DNA of 64,000 nt, from the IMG/VR virus record IMGVR_UViG_3300020183_000040, positions 21,187-85,186 of that record. The stretch is one strand, 5' to 3'. Shown here in pieces: positions 54,178-62,350 of this stretch. How positions within the stretch are numbered: position 1 is the first letter of the stretch; the number at the start of each line of letters is the position of its first letter. This DNA is from a virus. The translations under genes and the position numbers were made by a program. The notes beneath the pieces are model-generated. The model saw only the letters and a list, made by a program, of their open reading frames with translations, did not search any database and was not told the origin of the DNA.

Positions 54178-56295
54178 AGTAAGGTATTCAGGAACACCGA
54201 GATGCTTGTCAACACCGACGTAAAAGGAACACTTGCTAAATTACTGGCAACTGAAAACCTTCATGTTGAGCACCGTAAGATTTCTACGGCATACTTCGAT
54301 GTTCACAAACGTGTGCTTGCCCTTCCAATTTGGAAAGATGTTACAGGTGACGTGTACGACCTTCTAGTGGGTCATGAAGTGGGTCATGCCCTCTATACCC
54401 CTGAAGATGATTATAAGACCGCTCCAAAGGATTATATCAACGTTCTAGAGGATGCTAGAATTGAACGTAAGATGAAAGTTACTTACCCAGGACTTCGTAA
54501 ATCTTTTTATCGCGGATACCAAGAACTAAACAATAAGAATTTCTTTGGAACCAACGATAAAGATATTTCTAAGTATAACCTACTGGATAGGATCAATCTT
54601 CATTTCAAAGTTGGCACAGTCGATTGTATTTCAATTCCCTTTACAGAAGAAGAATTGCAATGGGTTGATCGCACAGCCAATACTGTGACTTTTGAAGACG
54701 TAGTAACACTTGCAGAAGAACTTTATGAATACTGCAAATCTACAGTAGTAGAAGAGATTACTCCTCCGCCACCACCTCCTTCAAATAACGGTGGAAATAC
54801 ACATTCTGATGAATATGATCCACAACCATCTGATGGAGAATATGATGATGAAGAAGAATGGGAGACTAAAGATGGGTTTACCAATGAAAAAACTGAAACC
54901 TCTGCATCAGATATCCAGGGTGGAGATACAAGTCAAGATATTCAAAACTCTCTGACACAACAATCACTTATTGAAAATCAAGAAACTCTTCTTGATGATA
55001 GTGCTCGTGAGTGGGTATATTTGACAATCCCTACTATAGATATGGATCATCATTTGGTTCCTTGGAGAAAAGTTGCAAATGATCTTCGCAGCTTCTATAA
55101 CGACACGTATGTTACGTGCTCAAATGTTGAAGGTAGTTTCCGTAGATATGCTCTCTATAAGCGTGGGGCACAGAAATCTGTAAATTATCTTGTCAAACAA
55201 TTTGAGATGAAGAAGTCTGCAGATCAATACGCTCGTTCTAGCATTGCAAAAACTGGAGTTCTAGATACTAACAAACTTCATAACTATCAAATCACTGAAG
55301 ATATTTTCAAAAAAATTACAGTGGTTCCTGACGGTAAAAATCATGGACTGATCTTCCAATTGGACTGGTCTGGATCTATGCAGGGAGTTATTATGGATAC
55401 TCTCAAACAACTCTATAACCTAATCTGGTTCTGTCAAAAAGTTTCCATTCCATTTGAAGTTTATGCATTTCAAAGTGGACTTCGTGACTCTCACGAATCA
55501 CCTCAGGAAAAGGATTTGCATACCATTTATATTGGTAAAGACTTCAGGTTGATTCAGTTATTCTCCTCCGAAATGAATACTCGTGTTCTTGATCAACAAA
55601 TGAAACATGTTTGGTCTCAGTGTTGGGGTATGGCGTCTCATGGTTATAGTCATGCATACGTTACAAGATATATGCTTGGTGGAACTCCTTTGGTTCAAGC
55701 AATCATTGCTACTAGGCAACTAGTTGCAAATTTCATCAAACGTGAAAAAGTGCAAAAGGTGAATGTTGTTTGTCTGACTGATGGTGAAGCAAATCCAATG
55801 AGTTATATTCTCCAGGATCGTACTGGTAACTATAGATGTTCAATGCTTTGTCATAACACAGCTAAAGTTCATATTCTCATTGACCCTATTTCTAAACGGC
55901 AACGTCGTATTTCACCTTACCCCAATCAAACTACAACTGAAATTGTTTCTTTCTACCGTAGTATTACTGATTACAACTGGATCGGATTCCGTCTCTGCTC
56001 AAAGGGTGAGATGCAGCAAAATGTTACAGCGATCAATTCTGATAGTGCTTATGTCAAAAAGGCAATCGACTGTTGGAATAAAGAACGTTATGTTGAACTT
56101 CGTAACGGTAGTGGATTTGATGTTCAATATATGATGCCAAACAAGTATATTGGTGAAGGAACTGAAGAACTCACTGTTTCTCAGAAAGGTGAGATTGCAA
56201 CCAAAACTGAACTACATCGGGCATTCAAAAAGCATATGGGATCTAAAATGGCAAACAAAACTTTTCTCAATAAATTTGTGGAGATGATTGCATGA
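54166..56295 (+). CDS. CobT-like protein: zinc metalloprotease motif plus VWA domain
   Basis: From the ATG at 54166 the protein has 709 residues; an alternative ATG at 54202 (MLVNTDVKGTLAKLL) has AGGA at good spacing and lies downstream of the promoter. Residues about 66-76 (LLVGHEVGHALYTPED) carry an HExxH zinc-protease motif, with NVLEDARIERKM as a likely third-ligand helix. A Pro- and acid-rich linker follows. A VWA domain has the MIDAS DWSGS (Asp400-Ser404) and LTDGEANP. Annotated elsewhere as CobT-like or peptidase. It pairs with the AAA+ gene downstream. Confidence 0.85.
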   Translation: MPYTSKVFRNTEMLVNTDVKGTLAKLLATENLHVEHRKISTAYFDVHKRVLALPIWKDVTGDVYDLLVGHEVGHALYTPEDDYKTAPKDYINVLEDARIERKMKVTYPGLRKSFYRGYQELNNKNFFGTNDKDISKYNLLDRINLHFKVGTVDCISIPFTEEELQWVDRTANTVTFEDVVTLAEELYEYCKSTVVEEITPPPPPPSNNGGNTHSDEYDPQPSDGEYDDEEEWETKDGFTNEKTETSASDIQGGDTSQDIQNSLTQQSLIENQETLLDDSAREWVYLTIPTIDMDHHLVPWRKVANDLRSFYNDTYVTCSNVEGSFRRYALYKRGAQKSVNYLVKQFEMKKSADQYARSSIAKTGVLDTNKLHNYQITEDIFKKITVVPDGKNHGLIFQLDWSGSMQGVIMDTLKQLYNLIWFCQKVSIPFEVYAFQSGLRDSHESPQEKDLHTIYIGKDFRLIQLFSSEMNTRVLDQQMKHVWSQCWGMASHGYSHAYVTRYMLGGTPLVQAIIATRQLVANFIKREKVQKVNVVCLTDGEANPMSYILQDRTGNYRCSMLCHNTAKVHILIDPISKRQRRISPYPNQTTTEIVSFYRSITDYNWIGFRLCSKGEMQQNVTAINSDSAYVKKAIDCWNKERYVELRNGSGFDVQYMMPNKYIGEGTEELTVSQKGEIATKTELHRAFKKHMGSKMANKTFLNKFVEMIA

Positions 56296-56441
56296 AGTGG
56301 GAAGTTACTTACAAAATAAAAGCAACTGGTTCTAAGTACCATAAAAAAATTGTTGAAGCAACTACACAATATGAAGCAAAATCCCTTGCCCAATGTGAGA
56401 TGCCTGATGCTATACTGTGTGGAAATCCCCGACCCCTATGA
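56292..56441 (+). CDS. Small hypothetical protein (49 aa)
   Basis: ATG at 56292 overlaps the VWA gene stop (ATGA) and its own stop overlaps the next ATG (ATGA). The 49-residue product starts MKWEVTYKIKATGSKYHKKI and contains QYEAKSLAQCEMPDA. The beta-start/helix pattern resembles short double-stranded RNA-like or KOW-type folds, but no family is claimed. Both-end coupling supports it. Confidence 0.6.
   Translation: MKWEVTYKIKATGSKYHKKIVEATTQYEAKSLAQCEMPDAILCGNPRPL
56408..56416 (+). promoter_or_regulatory. Possible extended -10 element, TGCTATACT
   Basis: TGC followed by TATACT, 21 bases before the next gene. No -35 box at proper spacing. Weak. Confidence 0.3.
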
Positions 56442-56947
56442 ATATTTTTGTCACTAATAAGTATCCTGCAGAATCTGCGATTGTTTTGCCAGACAAGCAT
56501 ATCGTAAAGATGCCACTCGAATGTTGTCAAATGTTATCTATTGTAGCATCCAAGTGGTATCACAACTATGGACCTCTACCAAAACTAGATGGCAAACCTT
56601 ATGCAACTGAAAAAGGTGCATTTAGAAATCATCCCTGTACTCAATGGGCTGCAAAGTCTGTACACAATGCATACTGGTTGATCAAACATGGAATGAATCT
56701 ATGTGATGAATATGCAGTACGTTACAACAAAATACACTCGTGTTATAATACTTTGCTTTCAGCATATTATCTTTTCCCCAAAGGAAAGGTTACAAAAGTA
56801 ACACCATTTGTACGTGCAATGCCAGATATATATAAATTTGACGACAGCATAGATACCTATAGTGCTTACAAAATATACATTGCATCAAAACCCTGGGTTG
56901 CTAGTAATTATATCAAACTGCCTCAACGCAAACCAGAGTGGGTTTGA
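56438..56947 (+). CDS. Phage protein of the DKHxVKM type
   Basis: The start at 56438 (MNIFVTNKYPAESAIVLPDK) is chosen for the ATGA overlap and N-terminal fit. The 169-residue protein contains DKHIVKMPLECCQMLS, NHPCTQWAAKSVHNAYWLIK and HGMNLCDEYAVRYNKIHS. I know this layout from many marine phage proteins, some annotated as pyrimidine-dimer glycosylase-like. The active site of T4 DenV is not evident, so only the family type is stated. Confidence 0.65.
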   Translation: MNIFVTNKYPAESAIVLPDKHIVKMPLECCQMLSIVASKWYHNYGPLPKLDGKPYATEKGAFRNHPCTQWAAKSVHNAYWLIKHGMNLCDEYAVRYNKIHSCYNTLLSAYYLFPKGKVTKVTPFVRAMPDIYKFDDSIDTYSAYKIYIASKPWVASNYIKLPQRKPEWV

Positions 56948-56975
56948 TGGTCAGTTAGCCAACTGGACTTGACTC

Positions 56976-57004
56976 TTGCCATTTACGATTCCTAGTGCTA
57001 TAAT
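56976..57004 (+). promoter_or_regulatory. Sigma70-type promoter with extended -10
   Basis: TTGCCA, 17-bp spacer, TATAAT preceded by TGC. It drives the cobS-like gene, which also has an AGAGGA ribosome site. Confidence 0.75.
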
Positions 57005-57030
57005 AACAAGGTACACAAAGAGGACACACG

Positions 57031-58116
57031 ATGCCTAAACCTAGCGTAAGCACCGAGCAACTGGTTCAGACTTTGACCGATAGCTTTGGTAAAACAGTAA
57101 ATGCTAAACAGGTGCAAACAGTTGCTGATCAACTTGGCATCACTTATATTACTGCGTCTAGAAAACTTGATCAGTTCAAGGAAGGTCGTGGTAAATGGAA
57201 TCTTACCACTCAAGAAGTACGGCAACAACTTGAAACAATAATTTCATCATTTGTTCCATCATCTGATAGTAACTTTGTTCCTTTCGGTAACTTCAGTGAC
57301 ATCAAAAAAATTATTCGCAGTAAACAGTTCTATCCAATTTTTATTACTGGACTATCTGGAAATGGAAAAACTGTTGGTGTTGAACAAGCATGTGCTCAAC
57401 TACAACGTGATTTGATTCGTGTAAACATTACGATTGAGACTGATGAAGATGACCTTATTGGCGGTTTCCGCCTTGTTGATGGTGCCACTGTTTGGCACAA
57501 TGGTCCAGTTATTGAAGCCCTCGAACGAGGGGCGGTCTTGTTACTTGACGAGATTGACCTTGCCTCCAACAAAATCCTTTGTCTACAATCCGTGCTAGAA
57601 GGTAAAGGAGTCTTCTTGAAGAAGATCGGTCGTTATGTTCAACCTGCGCCTGGATTCACAGTAGTTGCCACTGCTAACACCAAAGGTAAAGGTTCTGACG
57701 ATGGACGCTTCATCGGCACTAACGTGTTGAACGAAGCATTCCTTGAGAGGTTCCCAATCACACTTGAGCAGGACTATCCTACTGCTAATATCGAAACTAA
57801 AATTCTTACCAACTATGGTTGCGATACTGAGTTTGCTGATAATCTAGTGAAGTGGGCAGGCGTTATCCGCAAGACTTTCTTTGATGGTGGTGTTGATGAA
57901 GTTATTAGCACTCGTCGTCTTGTGCATATTGTTGAAGCGTACAATATCTTTGGTGATCGACTCAAAGCAATTCAAGTTTGCGTGAATCGATTTGATGAAG
58001 ATACTAAGCAATCCTTTGTCGAACTCTACACCAAGGTTGATTCTGGTGAAGATCCCGATGATGACGAATCTCCAGAAGAGATGGTGCGGCGTCATGCTAT
58101 GGAATCGATCTCTTGA
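57031..58116 (+). CDS. cobS: CobS/MoxR-type AAA+ ATPase
   Basis: This 361-residue protein has a helix-turn-helix-like N-terminal region (VADQLGITYITASRKLDQFK) before the AAA+ domain. Walker A is ITGLSGNGKTVGVEQAC, Walker B is AVLLLDEIDLAS and sensor 1 is VVATANTKGKG. The helix-2 insert DLIGGFRLVDGATVWHNGPV and FLERFPITLEQDYPT are CobS/MoxR features. Cyanophage cobS is usually called a cobalt chelatase subunit. In this locus it pairs with the VWA/metalloprotease protein, so a MoxR-type chaperone role is equally possible. Confidence 0.9.
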   Translation: MPKPSVSTEQLVQTLTDSFGKTVNAKQVQTVADQLGITYITASRKLDQFKEGRGKWNLTTQEVRQQLETIISSFVPSSDSNFVPFGNFSDIKKIIRSKQFYPIFITGLSGNGKTVGVEQACAQLQRDLIRVNITIETDEDDLIGGFRLVDGATVWHNGPVIEALERGAVLLLDEIDLASNKILCLQSVLEGKGVFLKKIGRYVQPAPGFTVVATANTKGKGSDDGRFIGTNVLNEAFLERFPITLEQDYPTANIETKILTNYGCDTEFADNLVKWAGVIRKTFFDGGVDEVISTRRLVHIVEAYNIFGDRLKAIQVCVNRFDEDTKQSFVELYTKVDSGEDPDDDESPEEMVRRHAMESIS

Positions 58117-58141
58117 CATATCAAACTGAAATCTCTATAAT
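58113..58141 (+). promoter_or_regulatory. Strong sigma70-type promoter of the clamp operon
   Basis: Perfect TTGACA and perfect TATAAT with a 17-bp spacer. The -35 box overlaps the cobS stop codon. This is the strongest host-type promoter in the window and leads into the clamp and clamp-loader genes. Confidence 0.85.
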
Positions 58142-58165
58142 AGAAGAACAACTCTATCTTTCATT

Positions 58166-58453
58166 ATGAACTTGAAGTACAACGAAGACGTAATTCTTGA
58201 CGAATTACGTCAATACATTATGAACACTTACACCCAACACTATTCTGTTGGCGATGATAAGATTCAAACTCTAGATTTGATTGAGGCATGTGGTGACGGC
58301 GAAGCTTTTTGCCGTAGTAATATCTTGAAGTATGCTTCACGATATGATAAAAAAGGTAGCGCCCGCATGGACATTATGAAAGTGCTACATTATGCAGTTC
58401 TTCTGCTAAACTTCAATGACAAAAATGCCACCCGTGACAATTACAACCAATGA
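58166..58453 (+). CDS. DUF3310-like protein
   Basis: This 95-residue protein has HYSVGDDKIQTLDLIEACGD, then FCRSNILKYASRYDKKGSAR with DIMKVLHYAVLLL. That is the HY...E..D.IE....N..KY..R..KKG..D..K..HY pattern of DUF3310, found in many phages near nucleotide metabolism genes. It is the first gene of the clamp operon and overlaps gene 45 by four bases. Confidence 0.8.
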   Translation: MNLKYNEDVILDELRQYIMNTYTQHYSVGDDKIQTLDLIEACGDGEAFCRSNILKYASRYDKKGSARMDIMKVLHYAVLLLNFNDKNATRDNYNQ

Positions 58454-59106
58454 CAGTATTGACTACTACCACACATAAAATCCTCAAGAACTTTGCTTCG
58501 ATCAATAACTCTATTGTGATCAAACCTGGAAGCACTATTGGCACATTGAGTGTGAATAAAAACATTCTTGCTGTTGCAGATGTAGAAGAAAAATTTGAAA
58601 AGCAAATTTCAATCTACGATCTTAGTCAGTTCCTGCATGGATTCTCATTCTTCAATGTTCCTGAGGTTGTGACTGATAATGAAAGTTATGTAACTGTAAC
58701 TGAGCATGGAAACGATACAAAAAAAGTGCGTTTCTATTATGCAGATCCTGATATTATCGTACAACCCCCAGATAAAACGATTGTACTTCCTTCCGTAGAC
58801 GTGTCTTTCACCATCTCTGAAAGTAATCTGACAGAGTTGCGTAGGGCAGCGTATGTATTTGGTCTTCCTGATATTTGTGTGTATGGTGATAAAAAAATGA
58901 TCACTATCTGCACAACTGATAAGAAGAACGATACCTCACATACCTATACCTTTGAACTTGGACCTACAACTAAAGAGTTTTGCTACTGCCTCAAAGTTGA
59001 AAATCTTAGAATTCTAAATCAAGATTATAAGGTTAGCATCAGCAATTCGAATGTAGCATACTTTGATGGTGGCAATGTCCGTTATTGGATCGCTCTAGAA
59101 CCATGA
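58450..59106 (+). CDS. gp45: Sliding clamp gp45
   Basis: The protein has 218 residues; T4 gp45 has 228. HKILKNFASINNSIVIKPGS aligns with T4 TALLKNFATINSGIMLKSGQ; ISIYDLSQFLHG and FYYADPDIIVQPPDKTIVLP follow in order. It tethers polymerase and, in T4, is the mobile activator of late transcription with gp33 and gp55. The stop overlaps the oxygenase ATG. Confidence 0.93.
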   Translation: MTVLTTTTHKILKNFASINNSIVIKPGSTIGTLSVNKNILAVADVEEKFEKQISIYDLSQFLHGFSFFNVPEVVTDNESYVTVTEHGNDTKKVRFYYADPDIIVQPPDKTIVLPSVDVSFTISESNLTELRRAAYVFGLPDICVYGDKKMITICTTDKKNDTSHTYTFELGPTTKEFCYCLKVENLRILNQDYKVSISNSNVAYFDGGNVRYWIALEP

Positions 59107-59654
59107 ATAACTTTGAATTCTATGGATATGATTTCATACCAGGAATTCTAACTCCTAAAGATGCTGCAAATCTTCACCAAGATTTACAGCAACAAGAGTT
59201 CGATAAAGAACCACCAGAGTACGATCCTGGTAGAGGTCTAGTCAAGATGGTTTACAAACCAAAATGTGCTGAAGATATATTCGATCAAGTACATCATTTA
59301 CTAGAAACGTACCTGAGTACTGCTCTATATCCTACCTACTGGTTTTGTACTCAATATTACAACAAGTCTTACATGGCAGCACATAAAGATCGTGGGGCAT
59401 GTGAGGTATCCATAAGCATGAATATCTCACAAGATGGTTTACCATGGGACTTGTGTTTACGTGATAAAACTGGTAGAATTATTCGTCGCAAAACAAATCC
59501 TGGCGACGGGGTTCTATATGCTGGTACAGAAGTAACACATTGGAGAACTCCATATCAAGGGCGAATCTACACTCAACTATTCCTTCATTATGTCAAAAAA
59601 AATGGAAAATACTCAGACTTCAAATACGACGAGCTCAAGTCCTCCCCTAACTAG
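59103..59654 (+). CDS. 2OG-Fe(II) oxygenase (second of two)
   Basis: The start at 59103 uses an ATGA overlap with gene 45; an upstream ATG at 59085 is less likely. The 183-residue protein has YMAAHKDRGACEVSISMNIS (His and Asp of the triad) and THWRTPYQGRIYTQLFLHYV (His plus Arg). The layout is prolyl-hydroxylase-like. It is inserted between clamp and clamp-loader genes. Substrate unknown. Confidence 0.85.
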   Translation: MNNFEFYGYDFIPGILTPKDAANLHQDLQQQEFDKEPPEYDPGRGLVKMVYKPKCAEDIFDQVHHLLETYLSTALYPTYWFCTQYYNKSYMAAHKDRGACEVSISMNISQDGLPWDLCLRDKTGRIIRRKTNPGDGVLYAGTEVTHWRTPYQGRIYTQLFLHYVKKNGKYSDFKYDELKSSPN

Positions 59655-60192
59655 ACCCATTGTACAGGGAGGTGTTCTTCAAACTAGTCGTGAATGTGGT
59701 ACTTGTAAAGAATGTTGTGGAGGATGGTTGTGGGGCGAAGCGCATGGCATCCCATTCTTTCCCAATCACCCATGTCATTATCTAGATCCTAATCCTGGTC
59801 GCTGTGGTGGATGTACTATTTACGAAGATCGTCCTGCAATATGTAGAGATTTTCAGTGCCTTTGGCTTCAAGATTTACAAATGCCTGGATGGATGAAACC
59901 TGAATTCTCTAAAGTTATTATGTACCAACGTACATATGAAGATGTTGAAGGTGAGGTCCATGAACCTGGTTGGAGCATCACCTGGGTCTCTATGGTAGAA
60001 TGTGGTGAAACTGTCGATCCTACAGTGTTGAATTGGGTTATTACCCAGGCACGAACACAAGAATTCAATTTGCATTACCAAGTAAAGAAGACTGATTACT
60101 ATATGGGTAGTCCAGTATTCCAAGACTTTGCACGTACTTACGGTCTGCAAAGTAAAACGACTGTTGTTGTACATGAGGAAGAACATGCATGA
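59590..60192 (+). CDS. YkgJ-like Cys-cluster protein
   Basis: The 200-residue protein has CGTCKECCGG (CxxCxxCC) at about residues 37-44, then GRCGGCTIYEDRPAICRDFQ. This is the metal-binding layout of the YkgJ/CxxCxxCC (zinc- or iron-chelating) family. It overlaps the oxygenase gene by 65 bases, or 53 if started at the ATG at 59602. A link to iron handling with the oxygenase is inferred only from position. Confidence 0.85.
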   Translation: MSKKMENTQTSNTTSSSPPLTRPIVQGGVLQTSRECGTCKECCGGWLWGEAHGIPFFPNHPCHYLDPNPGRCGGCTIYEDRPAICRDFQCLWLQDLQMPGWMKPEFSKVIMYQRTYEDVEGEVHEPGWSITWVSMVECGETVDPTVLNWVITQARTQEFNLHYQVKKTDYYMGSPVFQDFARTYGLQSKTTVVVHEEEHA

Positions 60193-61126
60193 TTTTCTTT
60201 GGGTTGAAAAATATCGTCCACAGTCAGTTGAAGATTGTATCCTACCTGAAGAAATCAAATCTATCTTTACTGGATTCTTGAAGCAGGGAGAGATACCTAA
60301 TCTTCTTCTAGCTGGAACTGCTGGTGTTGGTAAGACTACTATTGCTAAGGCACTTTGCCAAGAACTTGATGTAGACTACATGGTCATCAACGGATCTGAT
60401 GAGGGTCGTTTTCTAGAAACTGTTAGGAATCAAGCAAAGGCATTCGCATCAACCGTCTCATTGACCTCTAGCAGTCGCCACAAGGTGCTTATCATCGATG
60501 AGGCAGATAACACTACTCATGATGTTCAACTCCTTCTGAGGGCATCTATCGAGGAGTTTCAGCGTAACTGTCGATTTATCTTTACCTGTAACTACAAAAA
60601 CAAAATTATTGATCCTCTTCATTCTCGTACTACAGTCGTTGATTTCAATGTAACTGGAAAACAGAAGGTTGATATTGCACAGCAATTTTTACTACGCTGT
60701 TGTGACATCCTTTCGCTTGAGCATGTCGAGTATGAACGTAAGGTTGTCGCTGAACTTATTATGAAGTTCTTTCCAGACTTCAGGCGTGTGCTCAATGAGT
60801 TACAAAGATATTCATCTACAGGTAAAATTGATACTGGAATCATTGCAGTATGCGGAGATGAAAGTTATGCTGCCCTCACAGATGCTTTGAAAGGTAAAAA
60901 CTTTACTCAGGTGAAGAAGTGGGTTGACCAAAATATTGATAACTCACCTACCTTGATTATGCGAGGTATTTACGAGCGACTATATACAATGCTTGATAAA
61001 AAAAGTATTGCTGCCGCAGTGCTAATTATTGCTGAGTATCAGTATAAGTCTGCATTTGTTGCTGACCAGGAAGTCAATCTTCTTGCGTTTCTTACTCAAA
61101 TTATGTTAGAGTGTGAATTCTTATGA
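60185..61126 (+). CDS. gp44: Clamp-loader large subunit gp44
   Basis: The start at 60185 (MHDFLWVEKYRPQSVEDCIL) fits the family's WVEKYRP motif; the longer frame from 60128 is an overlap artefact. The 313-residue product (T4 319) has GTAGVGKTTIAKALC (Walker A), VLIIDEADNTT (Walker B) and ENCRFIFTCNY-like sensor 1 (RNCRFIFTCNYKNKIIDPLH). It loads gp45 with gp62. Confidence 0.95.
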   Translation: MHDFLWVEKYRPQSVEDCILPEEIKSIFTGFLKQGEIPNLLLAGTAGVGKTTIAKALCQELDVDYMVINGSDEGRFLETVRNQAKAFASTVSLTSSSRHKVLIIDEADNTTHDVQLLLRASIEEFQRNCRFIFTCNYKNKIIDPLHSRTTVVDFNVTGKQKVDIAQQFLLRCCDILSLEHVEYERKVVAELIMKFFPDFRRVLNELQRYSSTGKIDTGIIAVCGDESYAALTDALKGKNFTQVKKWVDQNIDNSPTLIMRGIYERLYTMLDKKSIAAAVLIIAEYQYKSAFVADQEVNLLAFLTQIMLECEFL

Positions 61127-62022
61127 ACCTAAAAACACCCCTCAGATATCCTGGAGGTAAATCTCGTGCTACCGTAAAACTAGCACAGTTCCTTCCAGAT
61201 ATGGAAAAGATTACTTACTATAGAGAACCATTCCTTGGAGGTGGATCTGTTGCACTTTACATGACACAGAGGTATCCACATCTACAAGTATGGGTAAACG
61301 ATCTATATTTACCCCTATGTGTTTTTTGGACGGTCCTTCGTGATAATTCAAAGGATCTTCATCGTATTCTAAAGGAGTACAAAACTCTACATGATACTCC
61401 AGAATCTGCCAGAGAACTTTTCAATCAGATGAAAGTTGCTATAGATAATCCTAAGTTAGGTGAGTTGGATATAGCTGTAGCATTTTATGTAATCAACAAG
61501 TGTAGTTTTTCTGGACTTACTGAAAGTTCCTCATTCAGTGCTCAAGCATCTAATTCAAATTTTAGTATGCGTGGAATTGATAACATACCAGAATATTCTA
61601 AAATAATTCAAAACTGGAAGATTACAAATTATAGTTATACTCGGGTAATGGGTAATGGTCAAGACATTCTAATTTATCTGGACCCACCATATGAAATCAA
61701 AGACAAGTTGTATGGCAAGTCTGGCAACATGCACTCAGGATTCAATCATGACAAATTTGCAGGTATCTGCCAAGAACATGTAGAAGCAACTAAGATGCTG
61801 GTATCATATAACTCAAGTCAATTGATTCGGGAACGATTTGCTGGCAAATGGTCTCCCTATGAATATGACCACACATATACTATGAGATCTGTTGGAGACT
61901 ACATGGCAGATCAAAAAAATCGTAAAGAACTTGCTCTTATAAATTATGACATCAGACCAGAACTACCAACTAAAGGATTATCTAAAAACAATAAATCAAA
62001 CAAAACAAAATCTGATGCGTGA
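61123..62022 (+). CDS. dam: Dam-type adenine-N6 DNA methyltransferase
   Basis: The 299-residue protein has LRYPGGKSRA (AdoMet-binding motif I) near residue 6 and IYLDPPYE (catalytic motif IV, DPPY at 187-190). FYVINKCSFSGLTESSSFSA is typical of the D12/MethyltransfD12 class. Target site unknown (GATC is usual for Dam). It is inserted between gene 44 and gene 62, with ATGA coupling upstream and a 77-base overlap into gene 62. Confidence 0.92.
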   Translation: MNLKTPLRYPGGKSRATVKLAQFLPDMEKITYYREPFLGGGSVALYMTQRYPHLQVWVNDLYLPLCVFWTVLRDNSKDLHRILKEYKTLHDTPESARELFNQMKVAIDNPKLGELDIAVAFYVINKCSFSGLTESSSFSAQASNSNFSMRGIDNIPEYSKIIQNWKITNYSYTRVMGNGQDILIYLDPPYEIKDKLYGKSGNMHSGFNHDKFAGICQEHVEATKMLVSYNSSQLIRERFAGKWSPYEYDHTYTMRSVGDYMADQKNRKELALINYDIRPELPTKGLSKNNKSNKTKSDA

Positions 62023-62350
62023 GGGAGATCCTCTTTGGCAAAAGAAGTATCCAGCATTTATTATCAACAAGTGTTTATCATTTCATATTGATACTGTCAT
62101 GTATGCAAATGAAATGAACCAACATAATTCCATCGACAATCAACTGCAATATGATTTTTATATAAATATTGTGAGACCAAGGGCAAGATTTGCACCTTGG
62201 GGTAAGAAGGAAAAGGTGAGCGATCTAGATTTCGTCAAGCAATATTATGGTTATAACAACCAAAAAGCATTAGACGCCCTTCGCATTTTGACTTCTACCC
62301 AACTTGAGTTTATTCGGTCAAAATTGAATACGGGTGGTAAAAATGGATGA
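61946..62350 (+). CDS. gp62: Clamp-loader small subunit gp62
   Basis: The protein has 134 residues, typical of cyanophage gp62 (T4 187). LKDYLKTINQTKQNL, then WQKKYPAFIINKCLSFHIDT, YANEMNQHNSIDNQLQYDFY, RFAPWGKKEKVSDLDFVKQY and YYGYNNQKALDALRIL follow the family order. It starts inside the dam gene in another frame. It completes the gp44/62 loader. A GGTGG-containing end precedes regA. Confidence 0.88.
   Translation: MTSDQNYQLKDYLKTINQTKQNLMREGDPLWQKKYPAFIINKCLSFHIDTVMYANEMNQHNSIDNQLQYDFYINIVRPRARFAPWGKKEKVSDLDFVKQYYGYNNQKALDALRILTSTQLEFIRSKLNTGGKNG

Noticed and set aside
56969-57004. TTGACT paired with TATAAT as a promoter
   Set aside because: The spacer is 24 bp; TTGCCA at 56976 gives 17 bp and is preferred.
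60128-60184. N-terminal extension of gp44
   Set aside because: It overlaps the upstream gene and precedes the conserved WVEKYRP start; ATG at 60185 fits the family.
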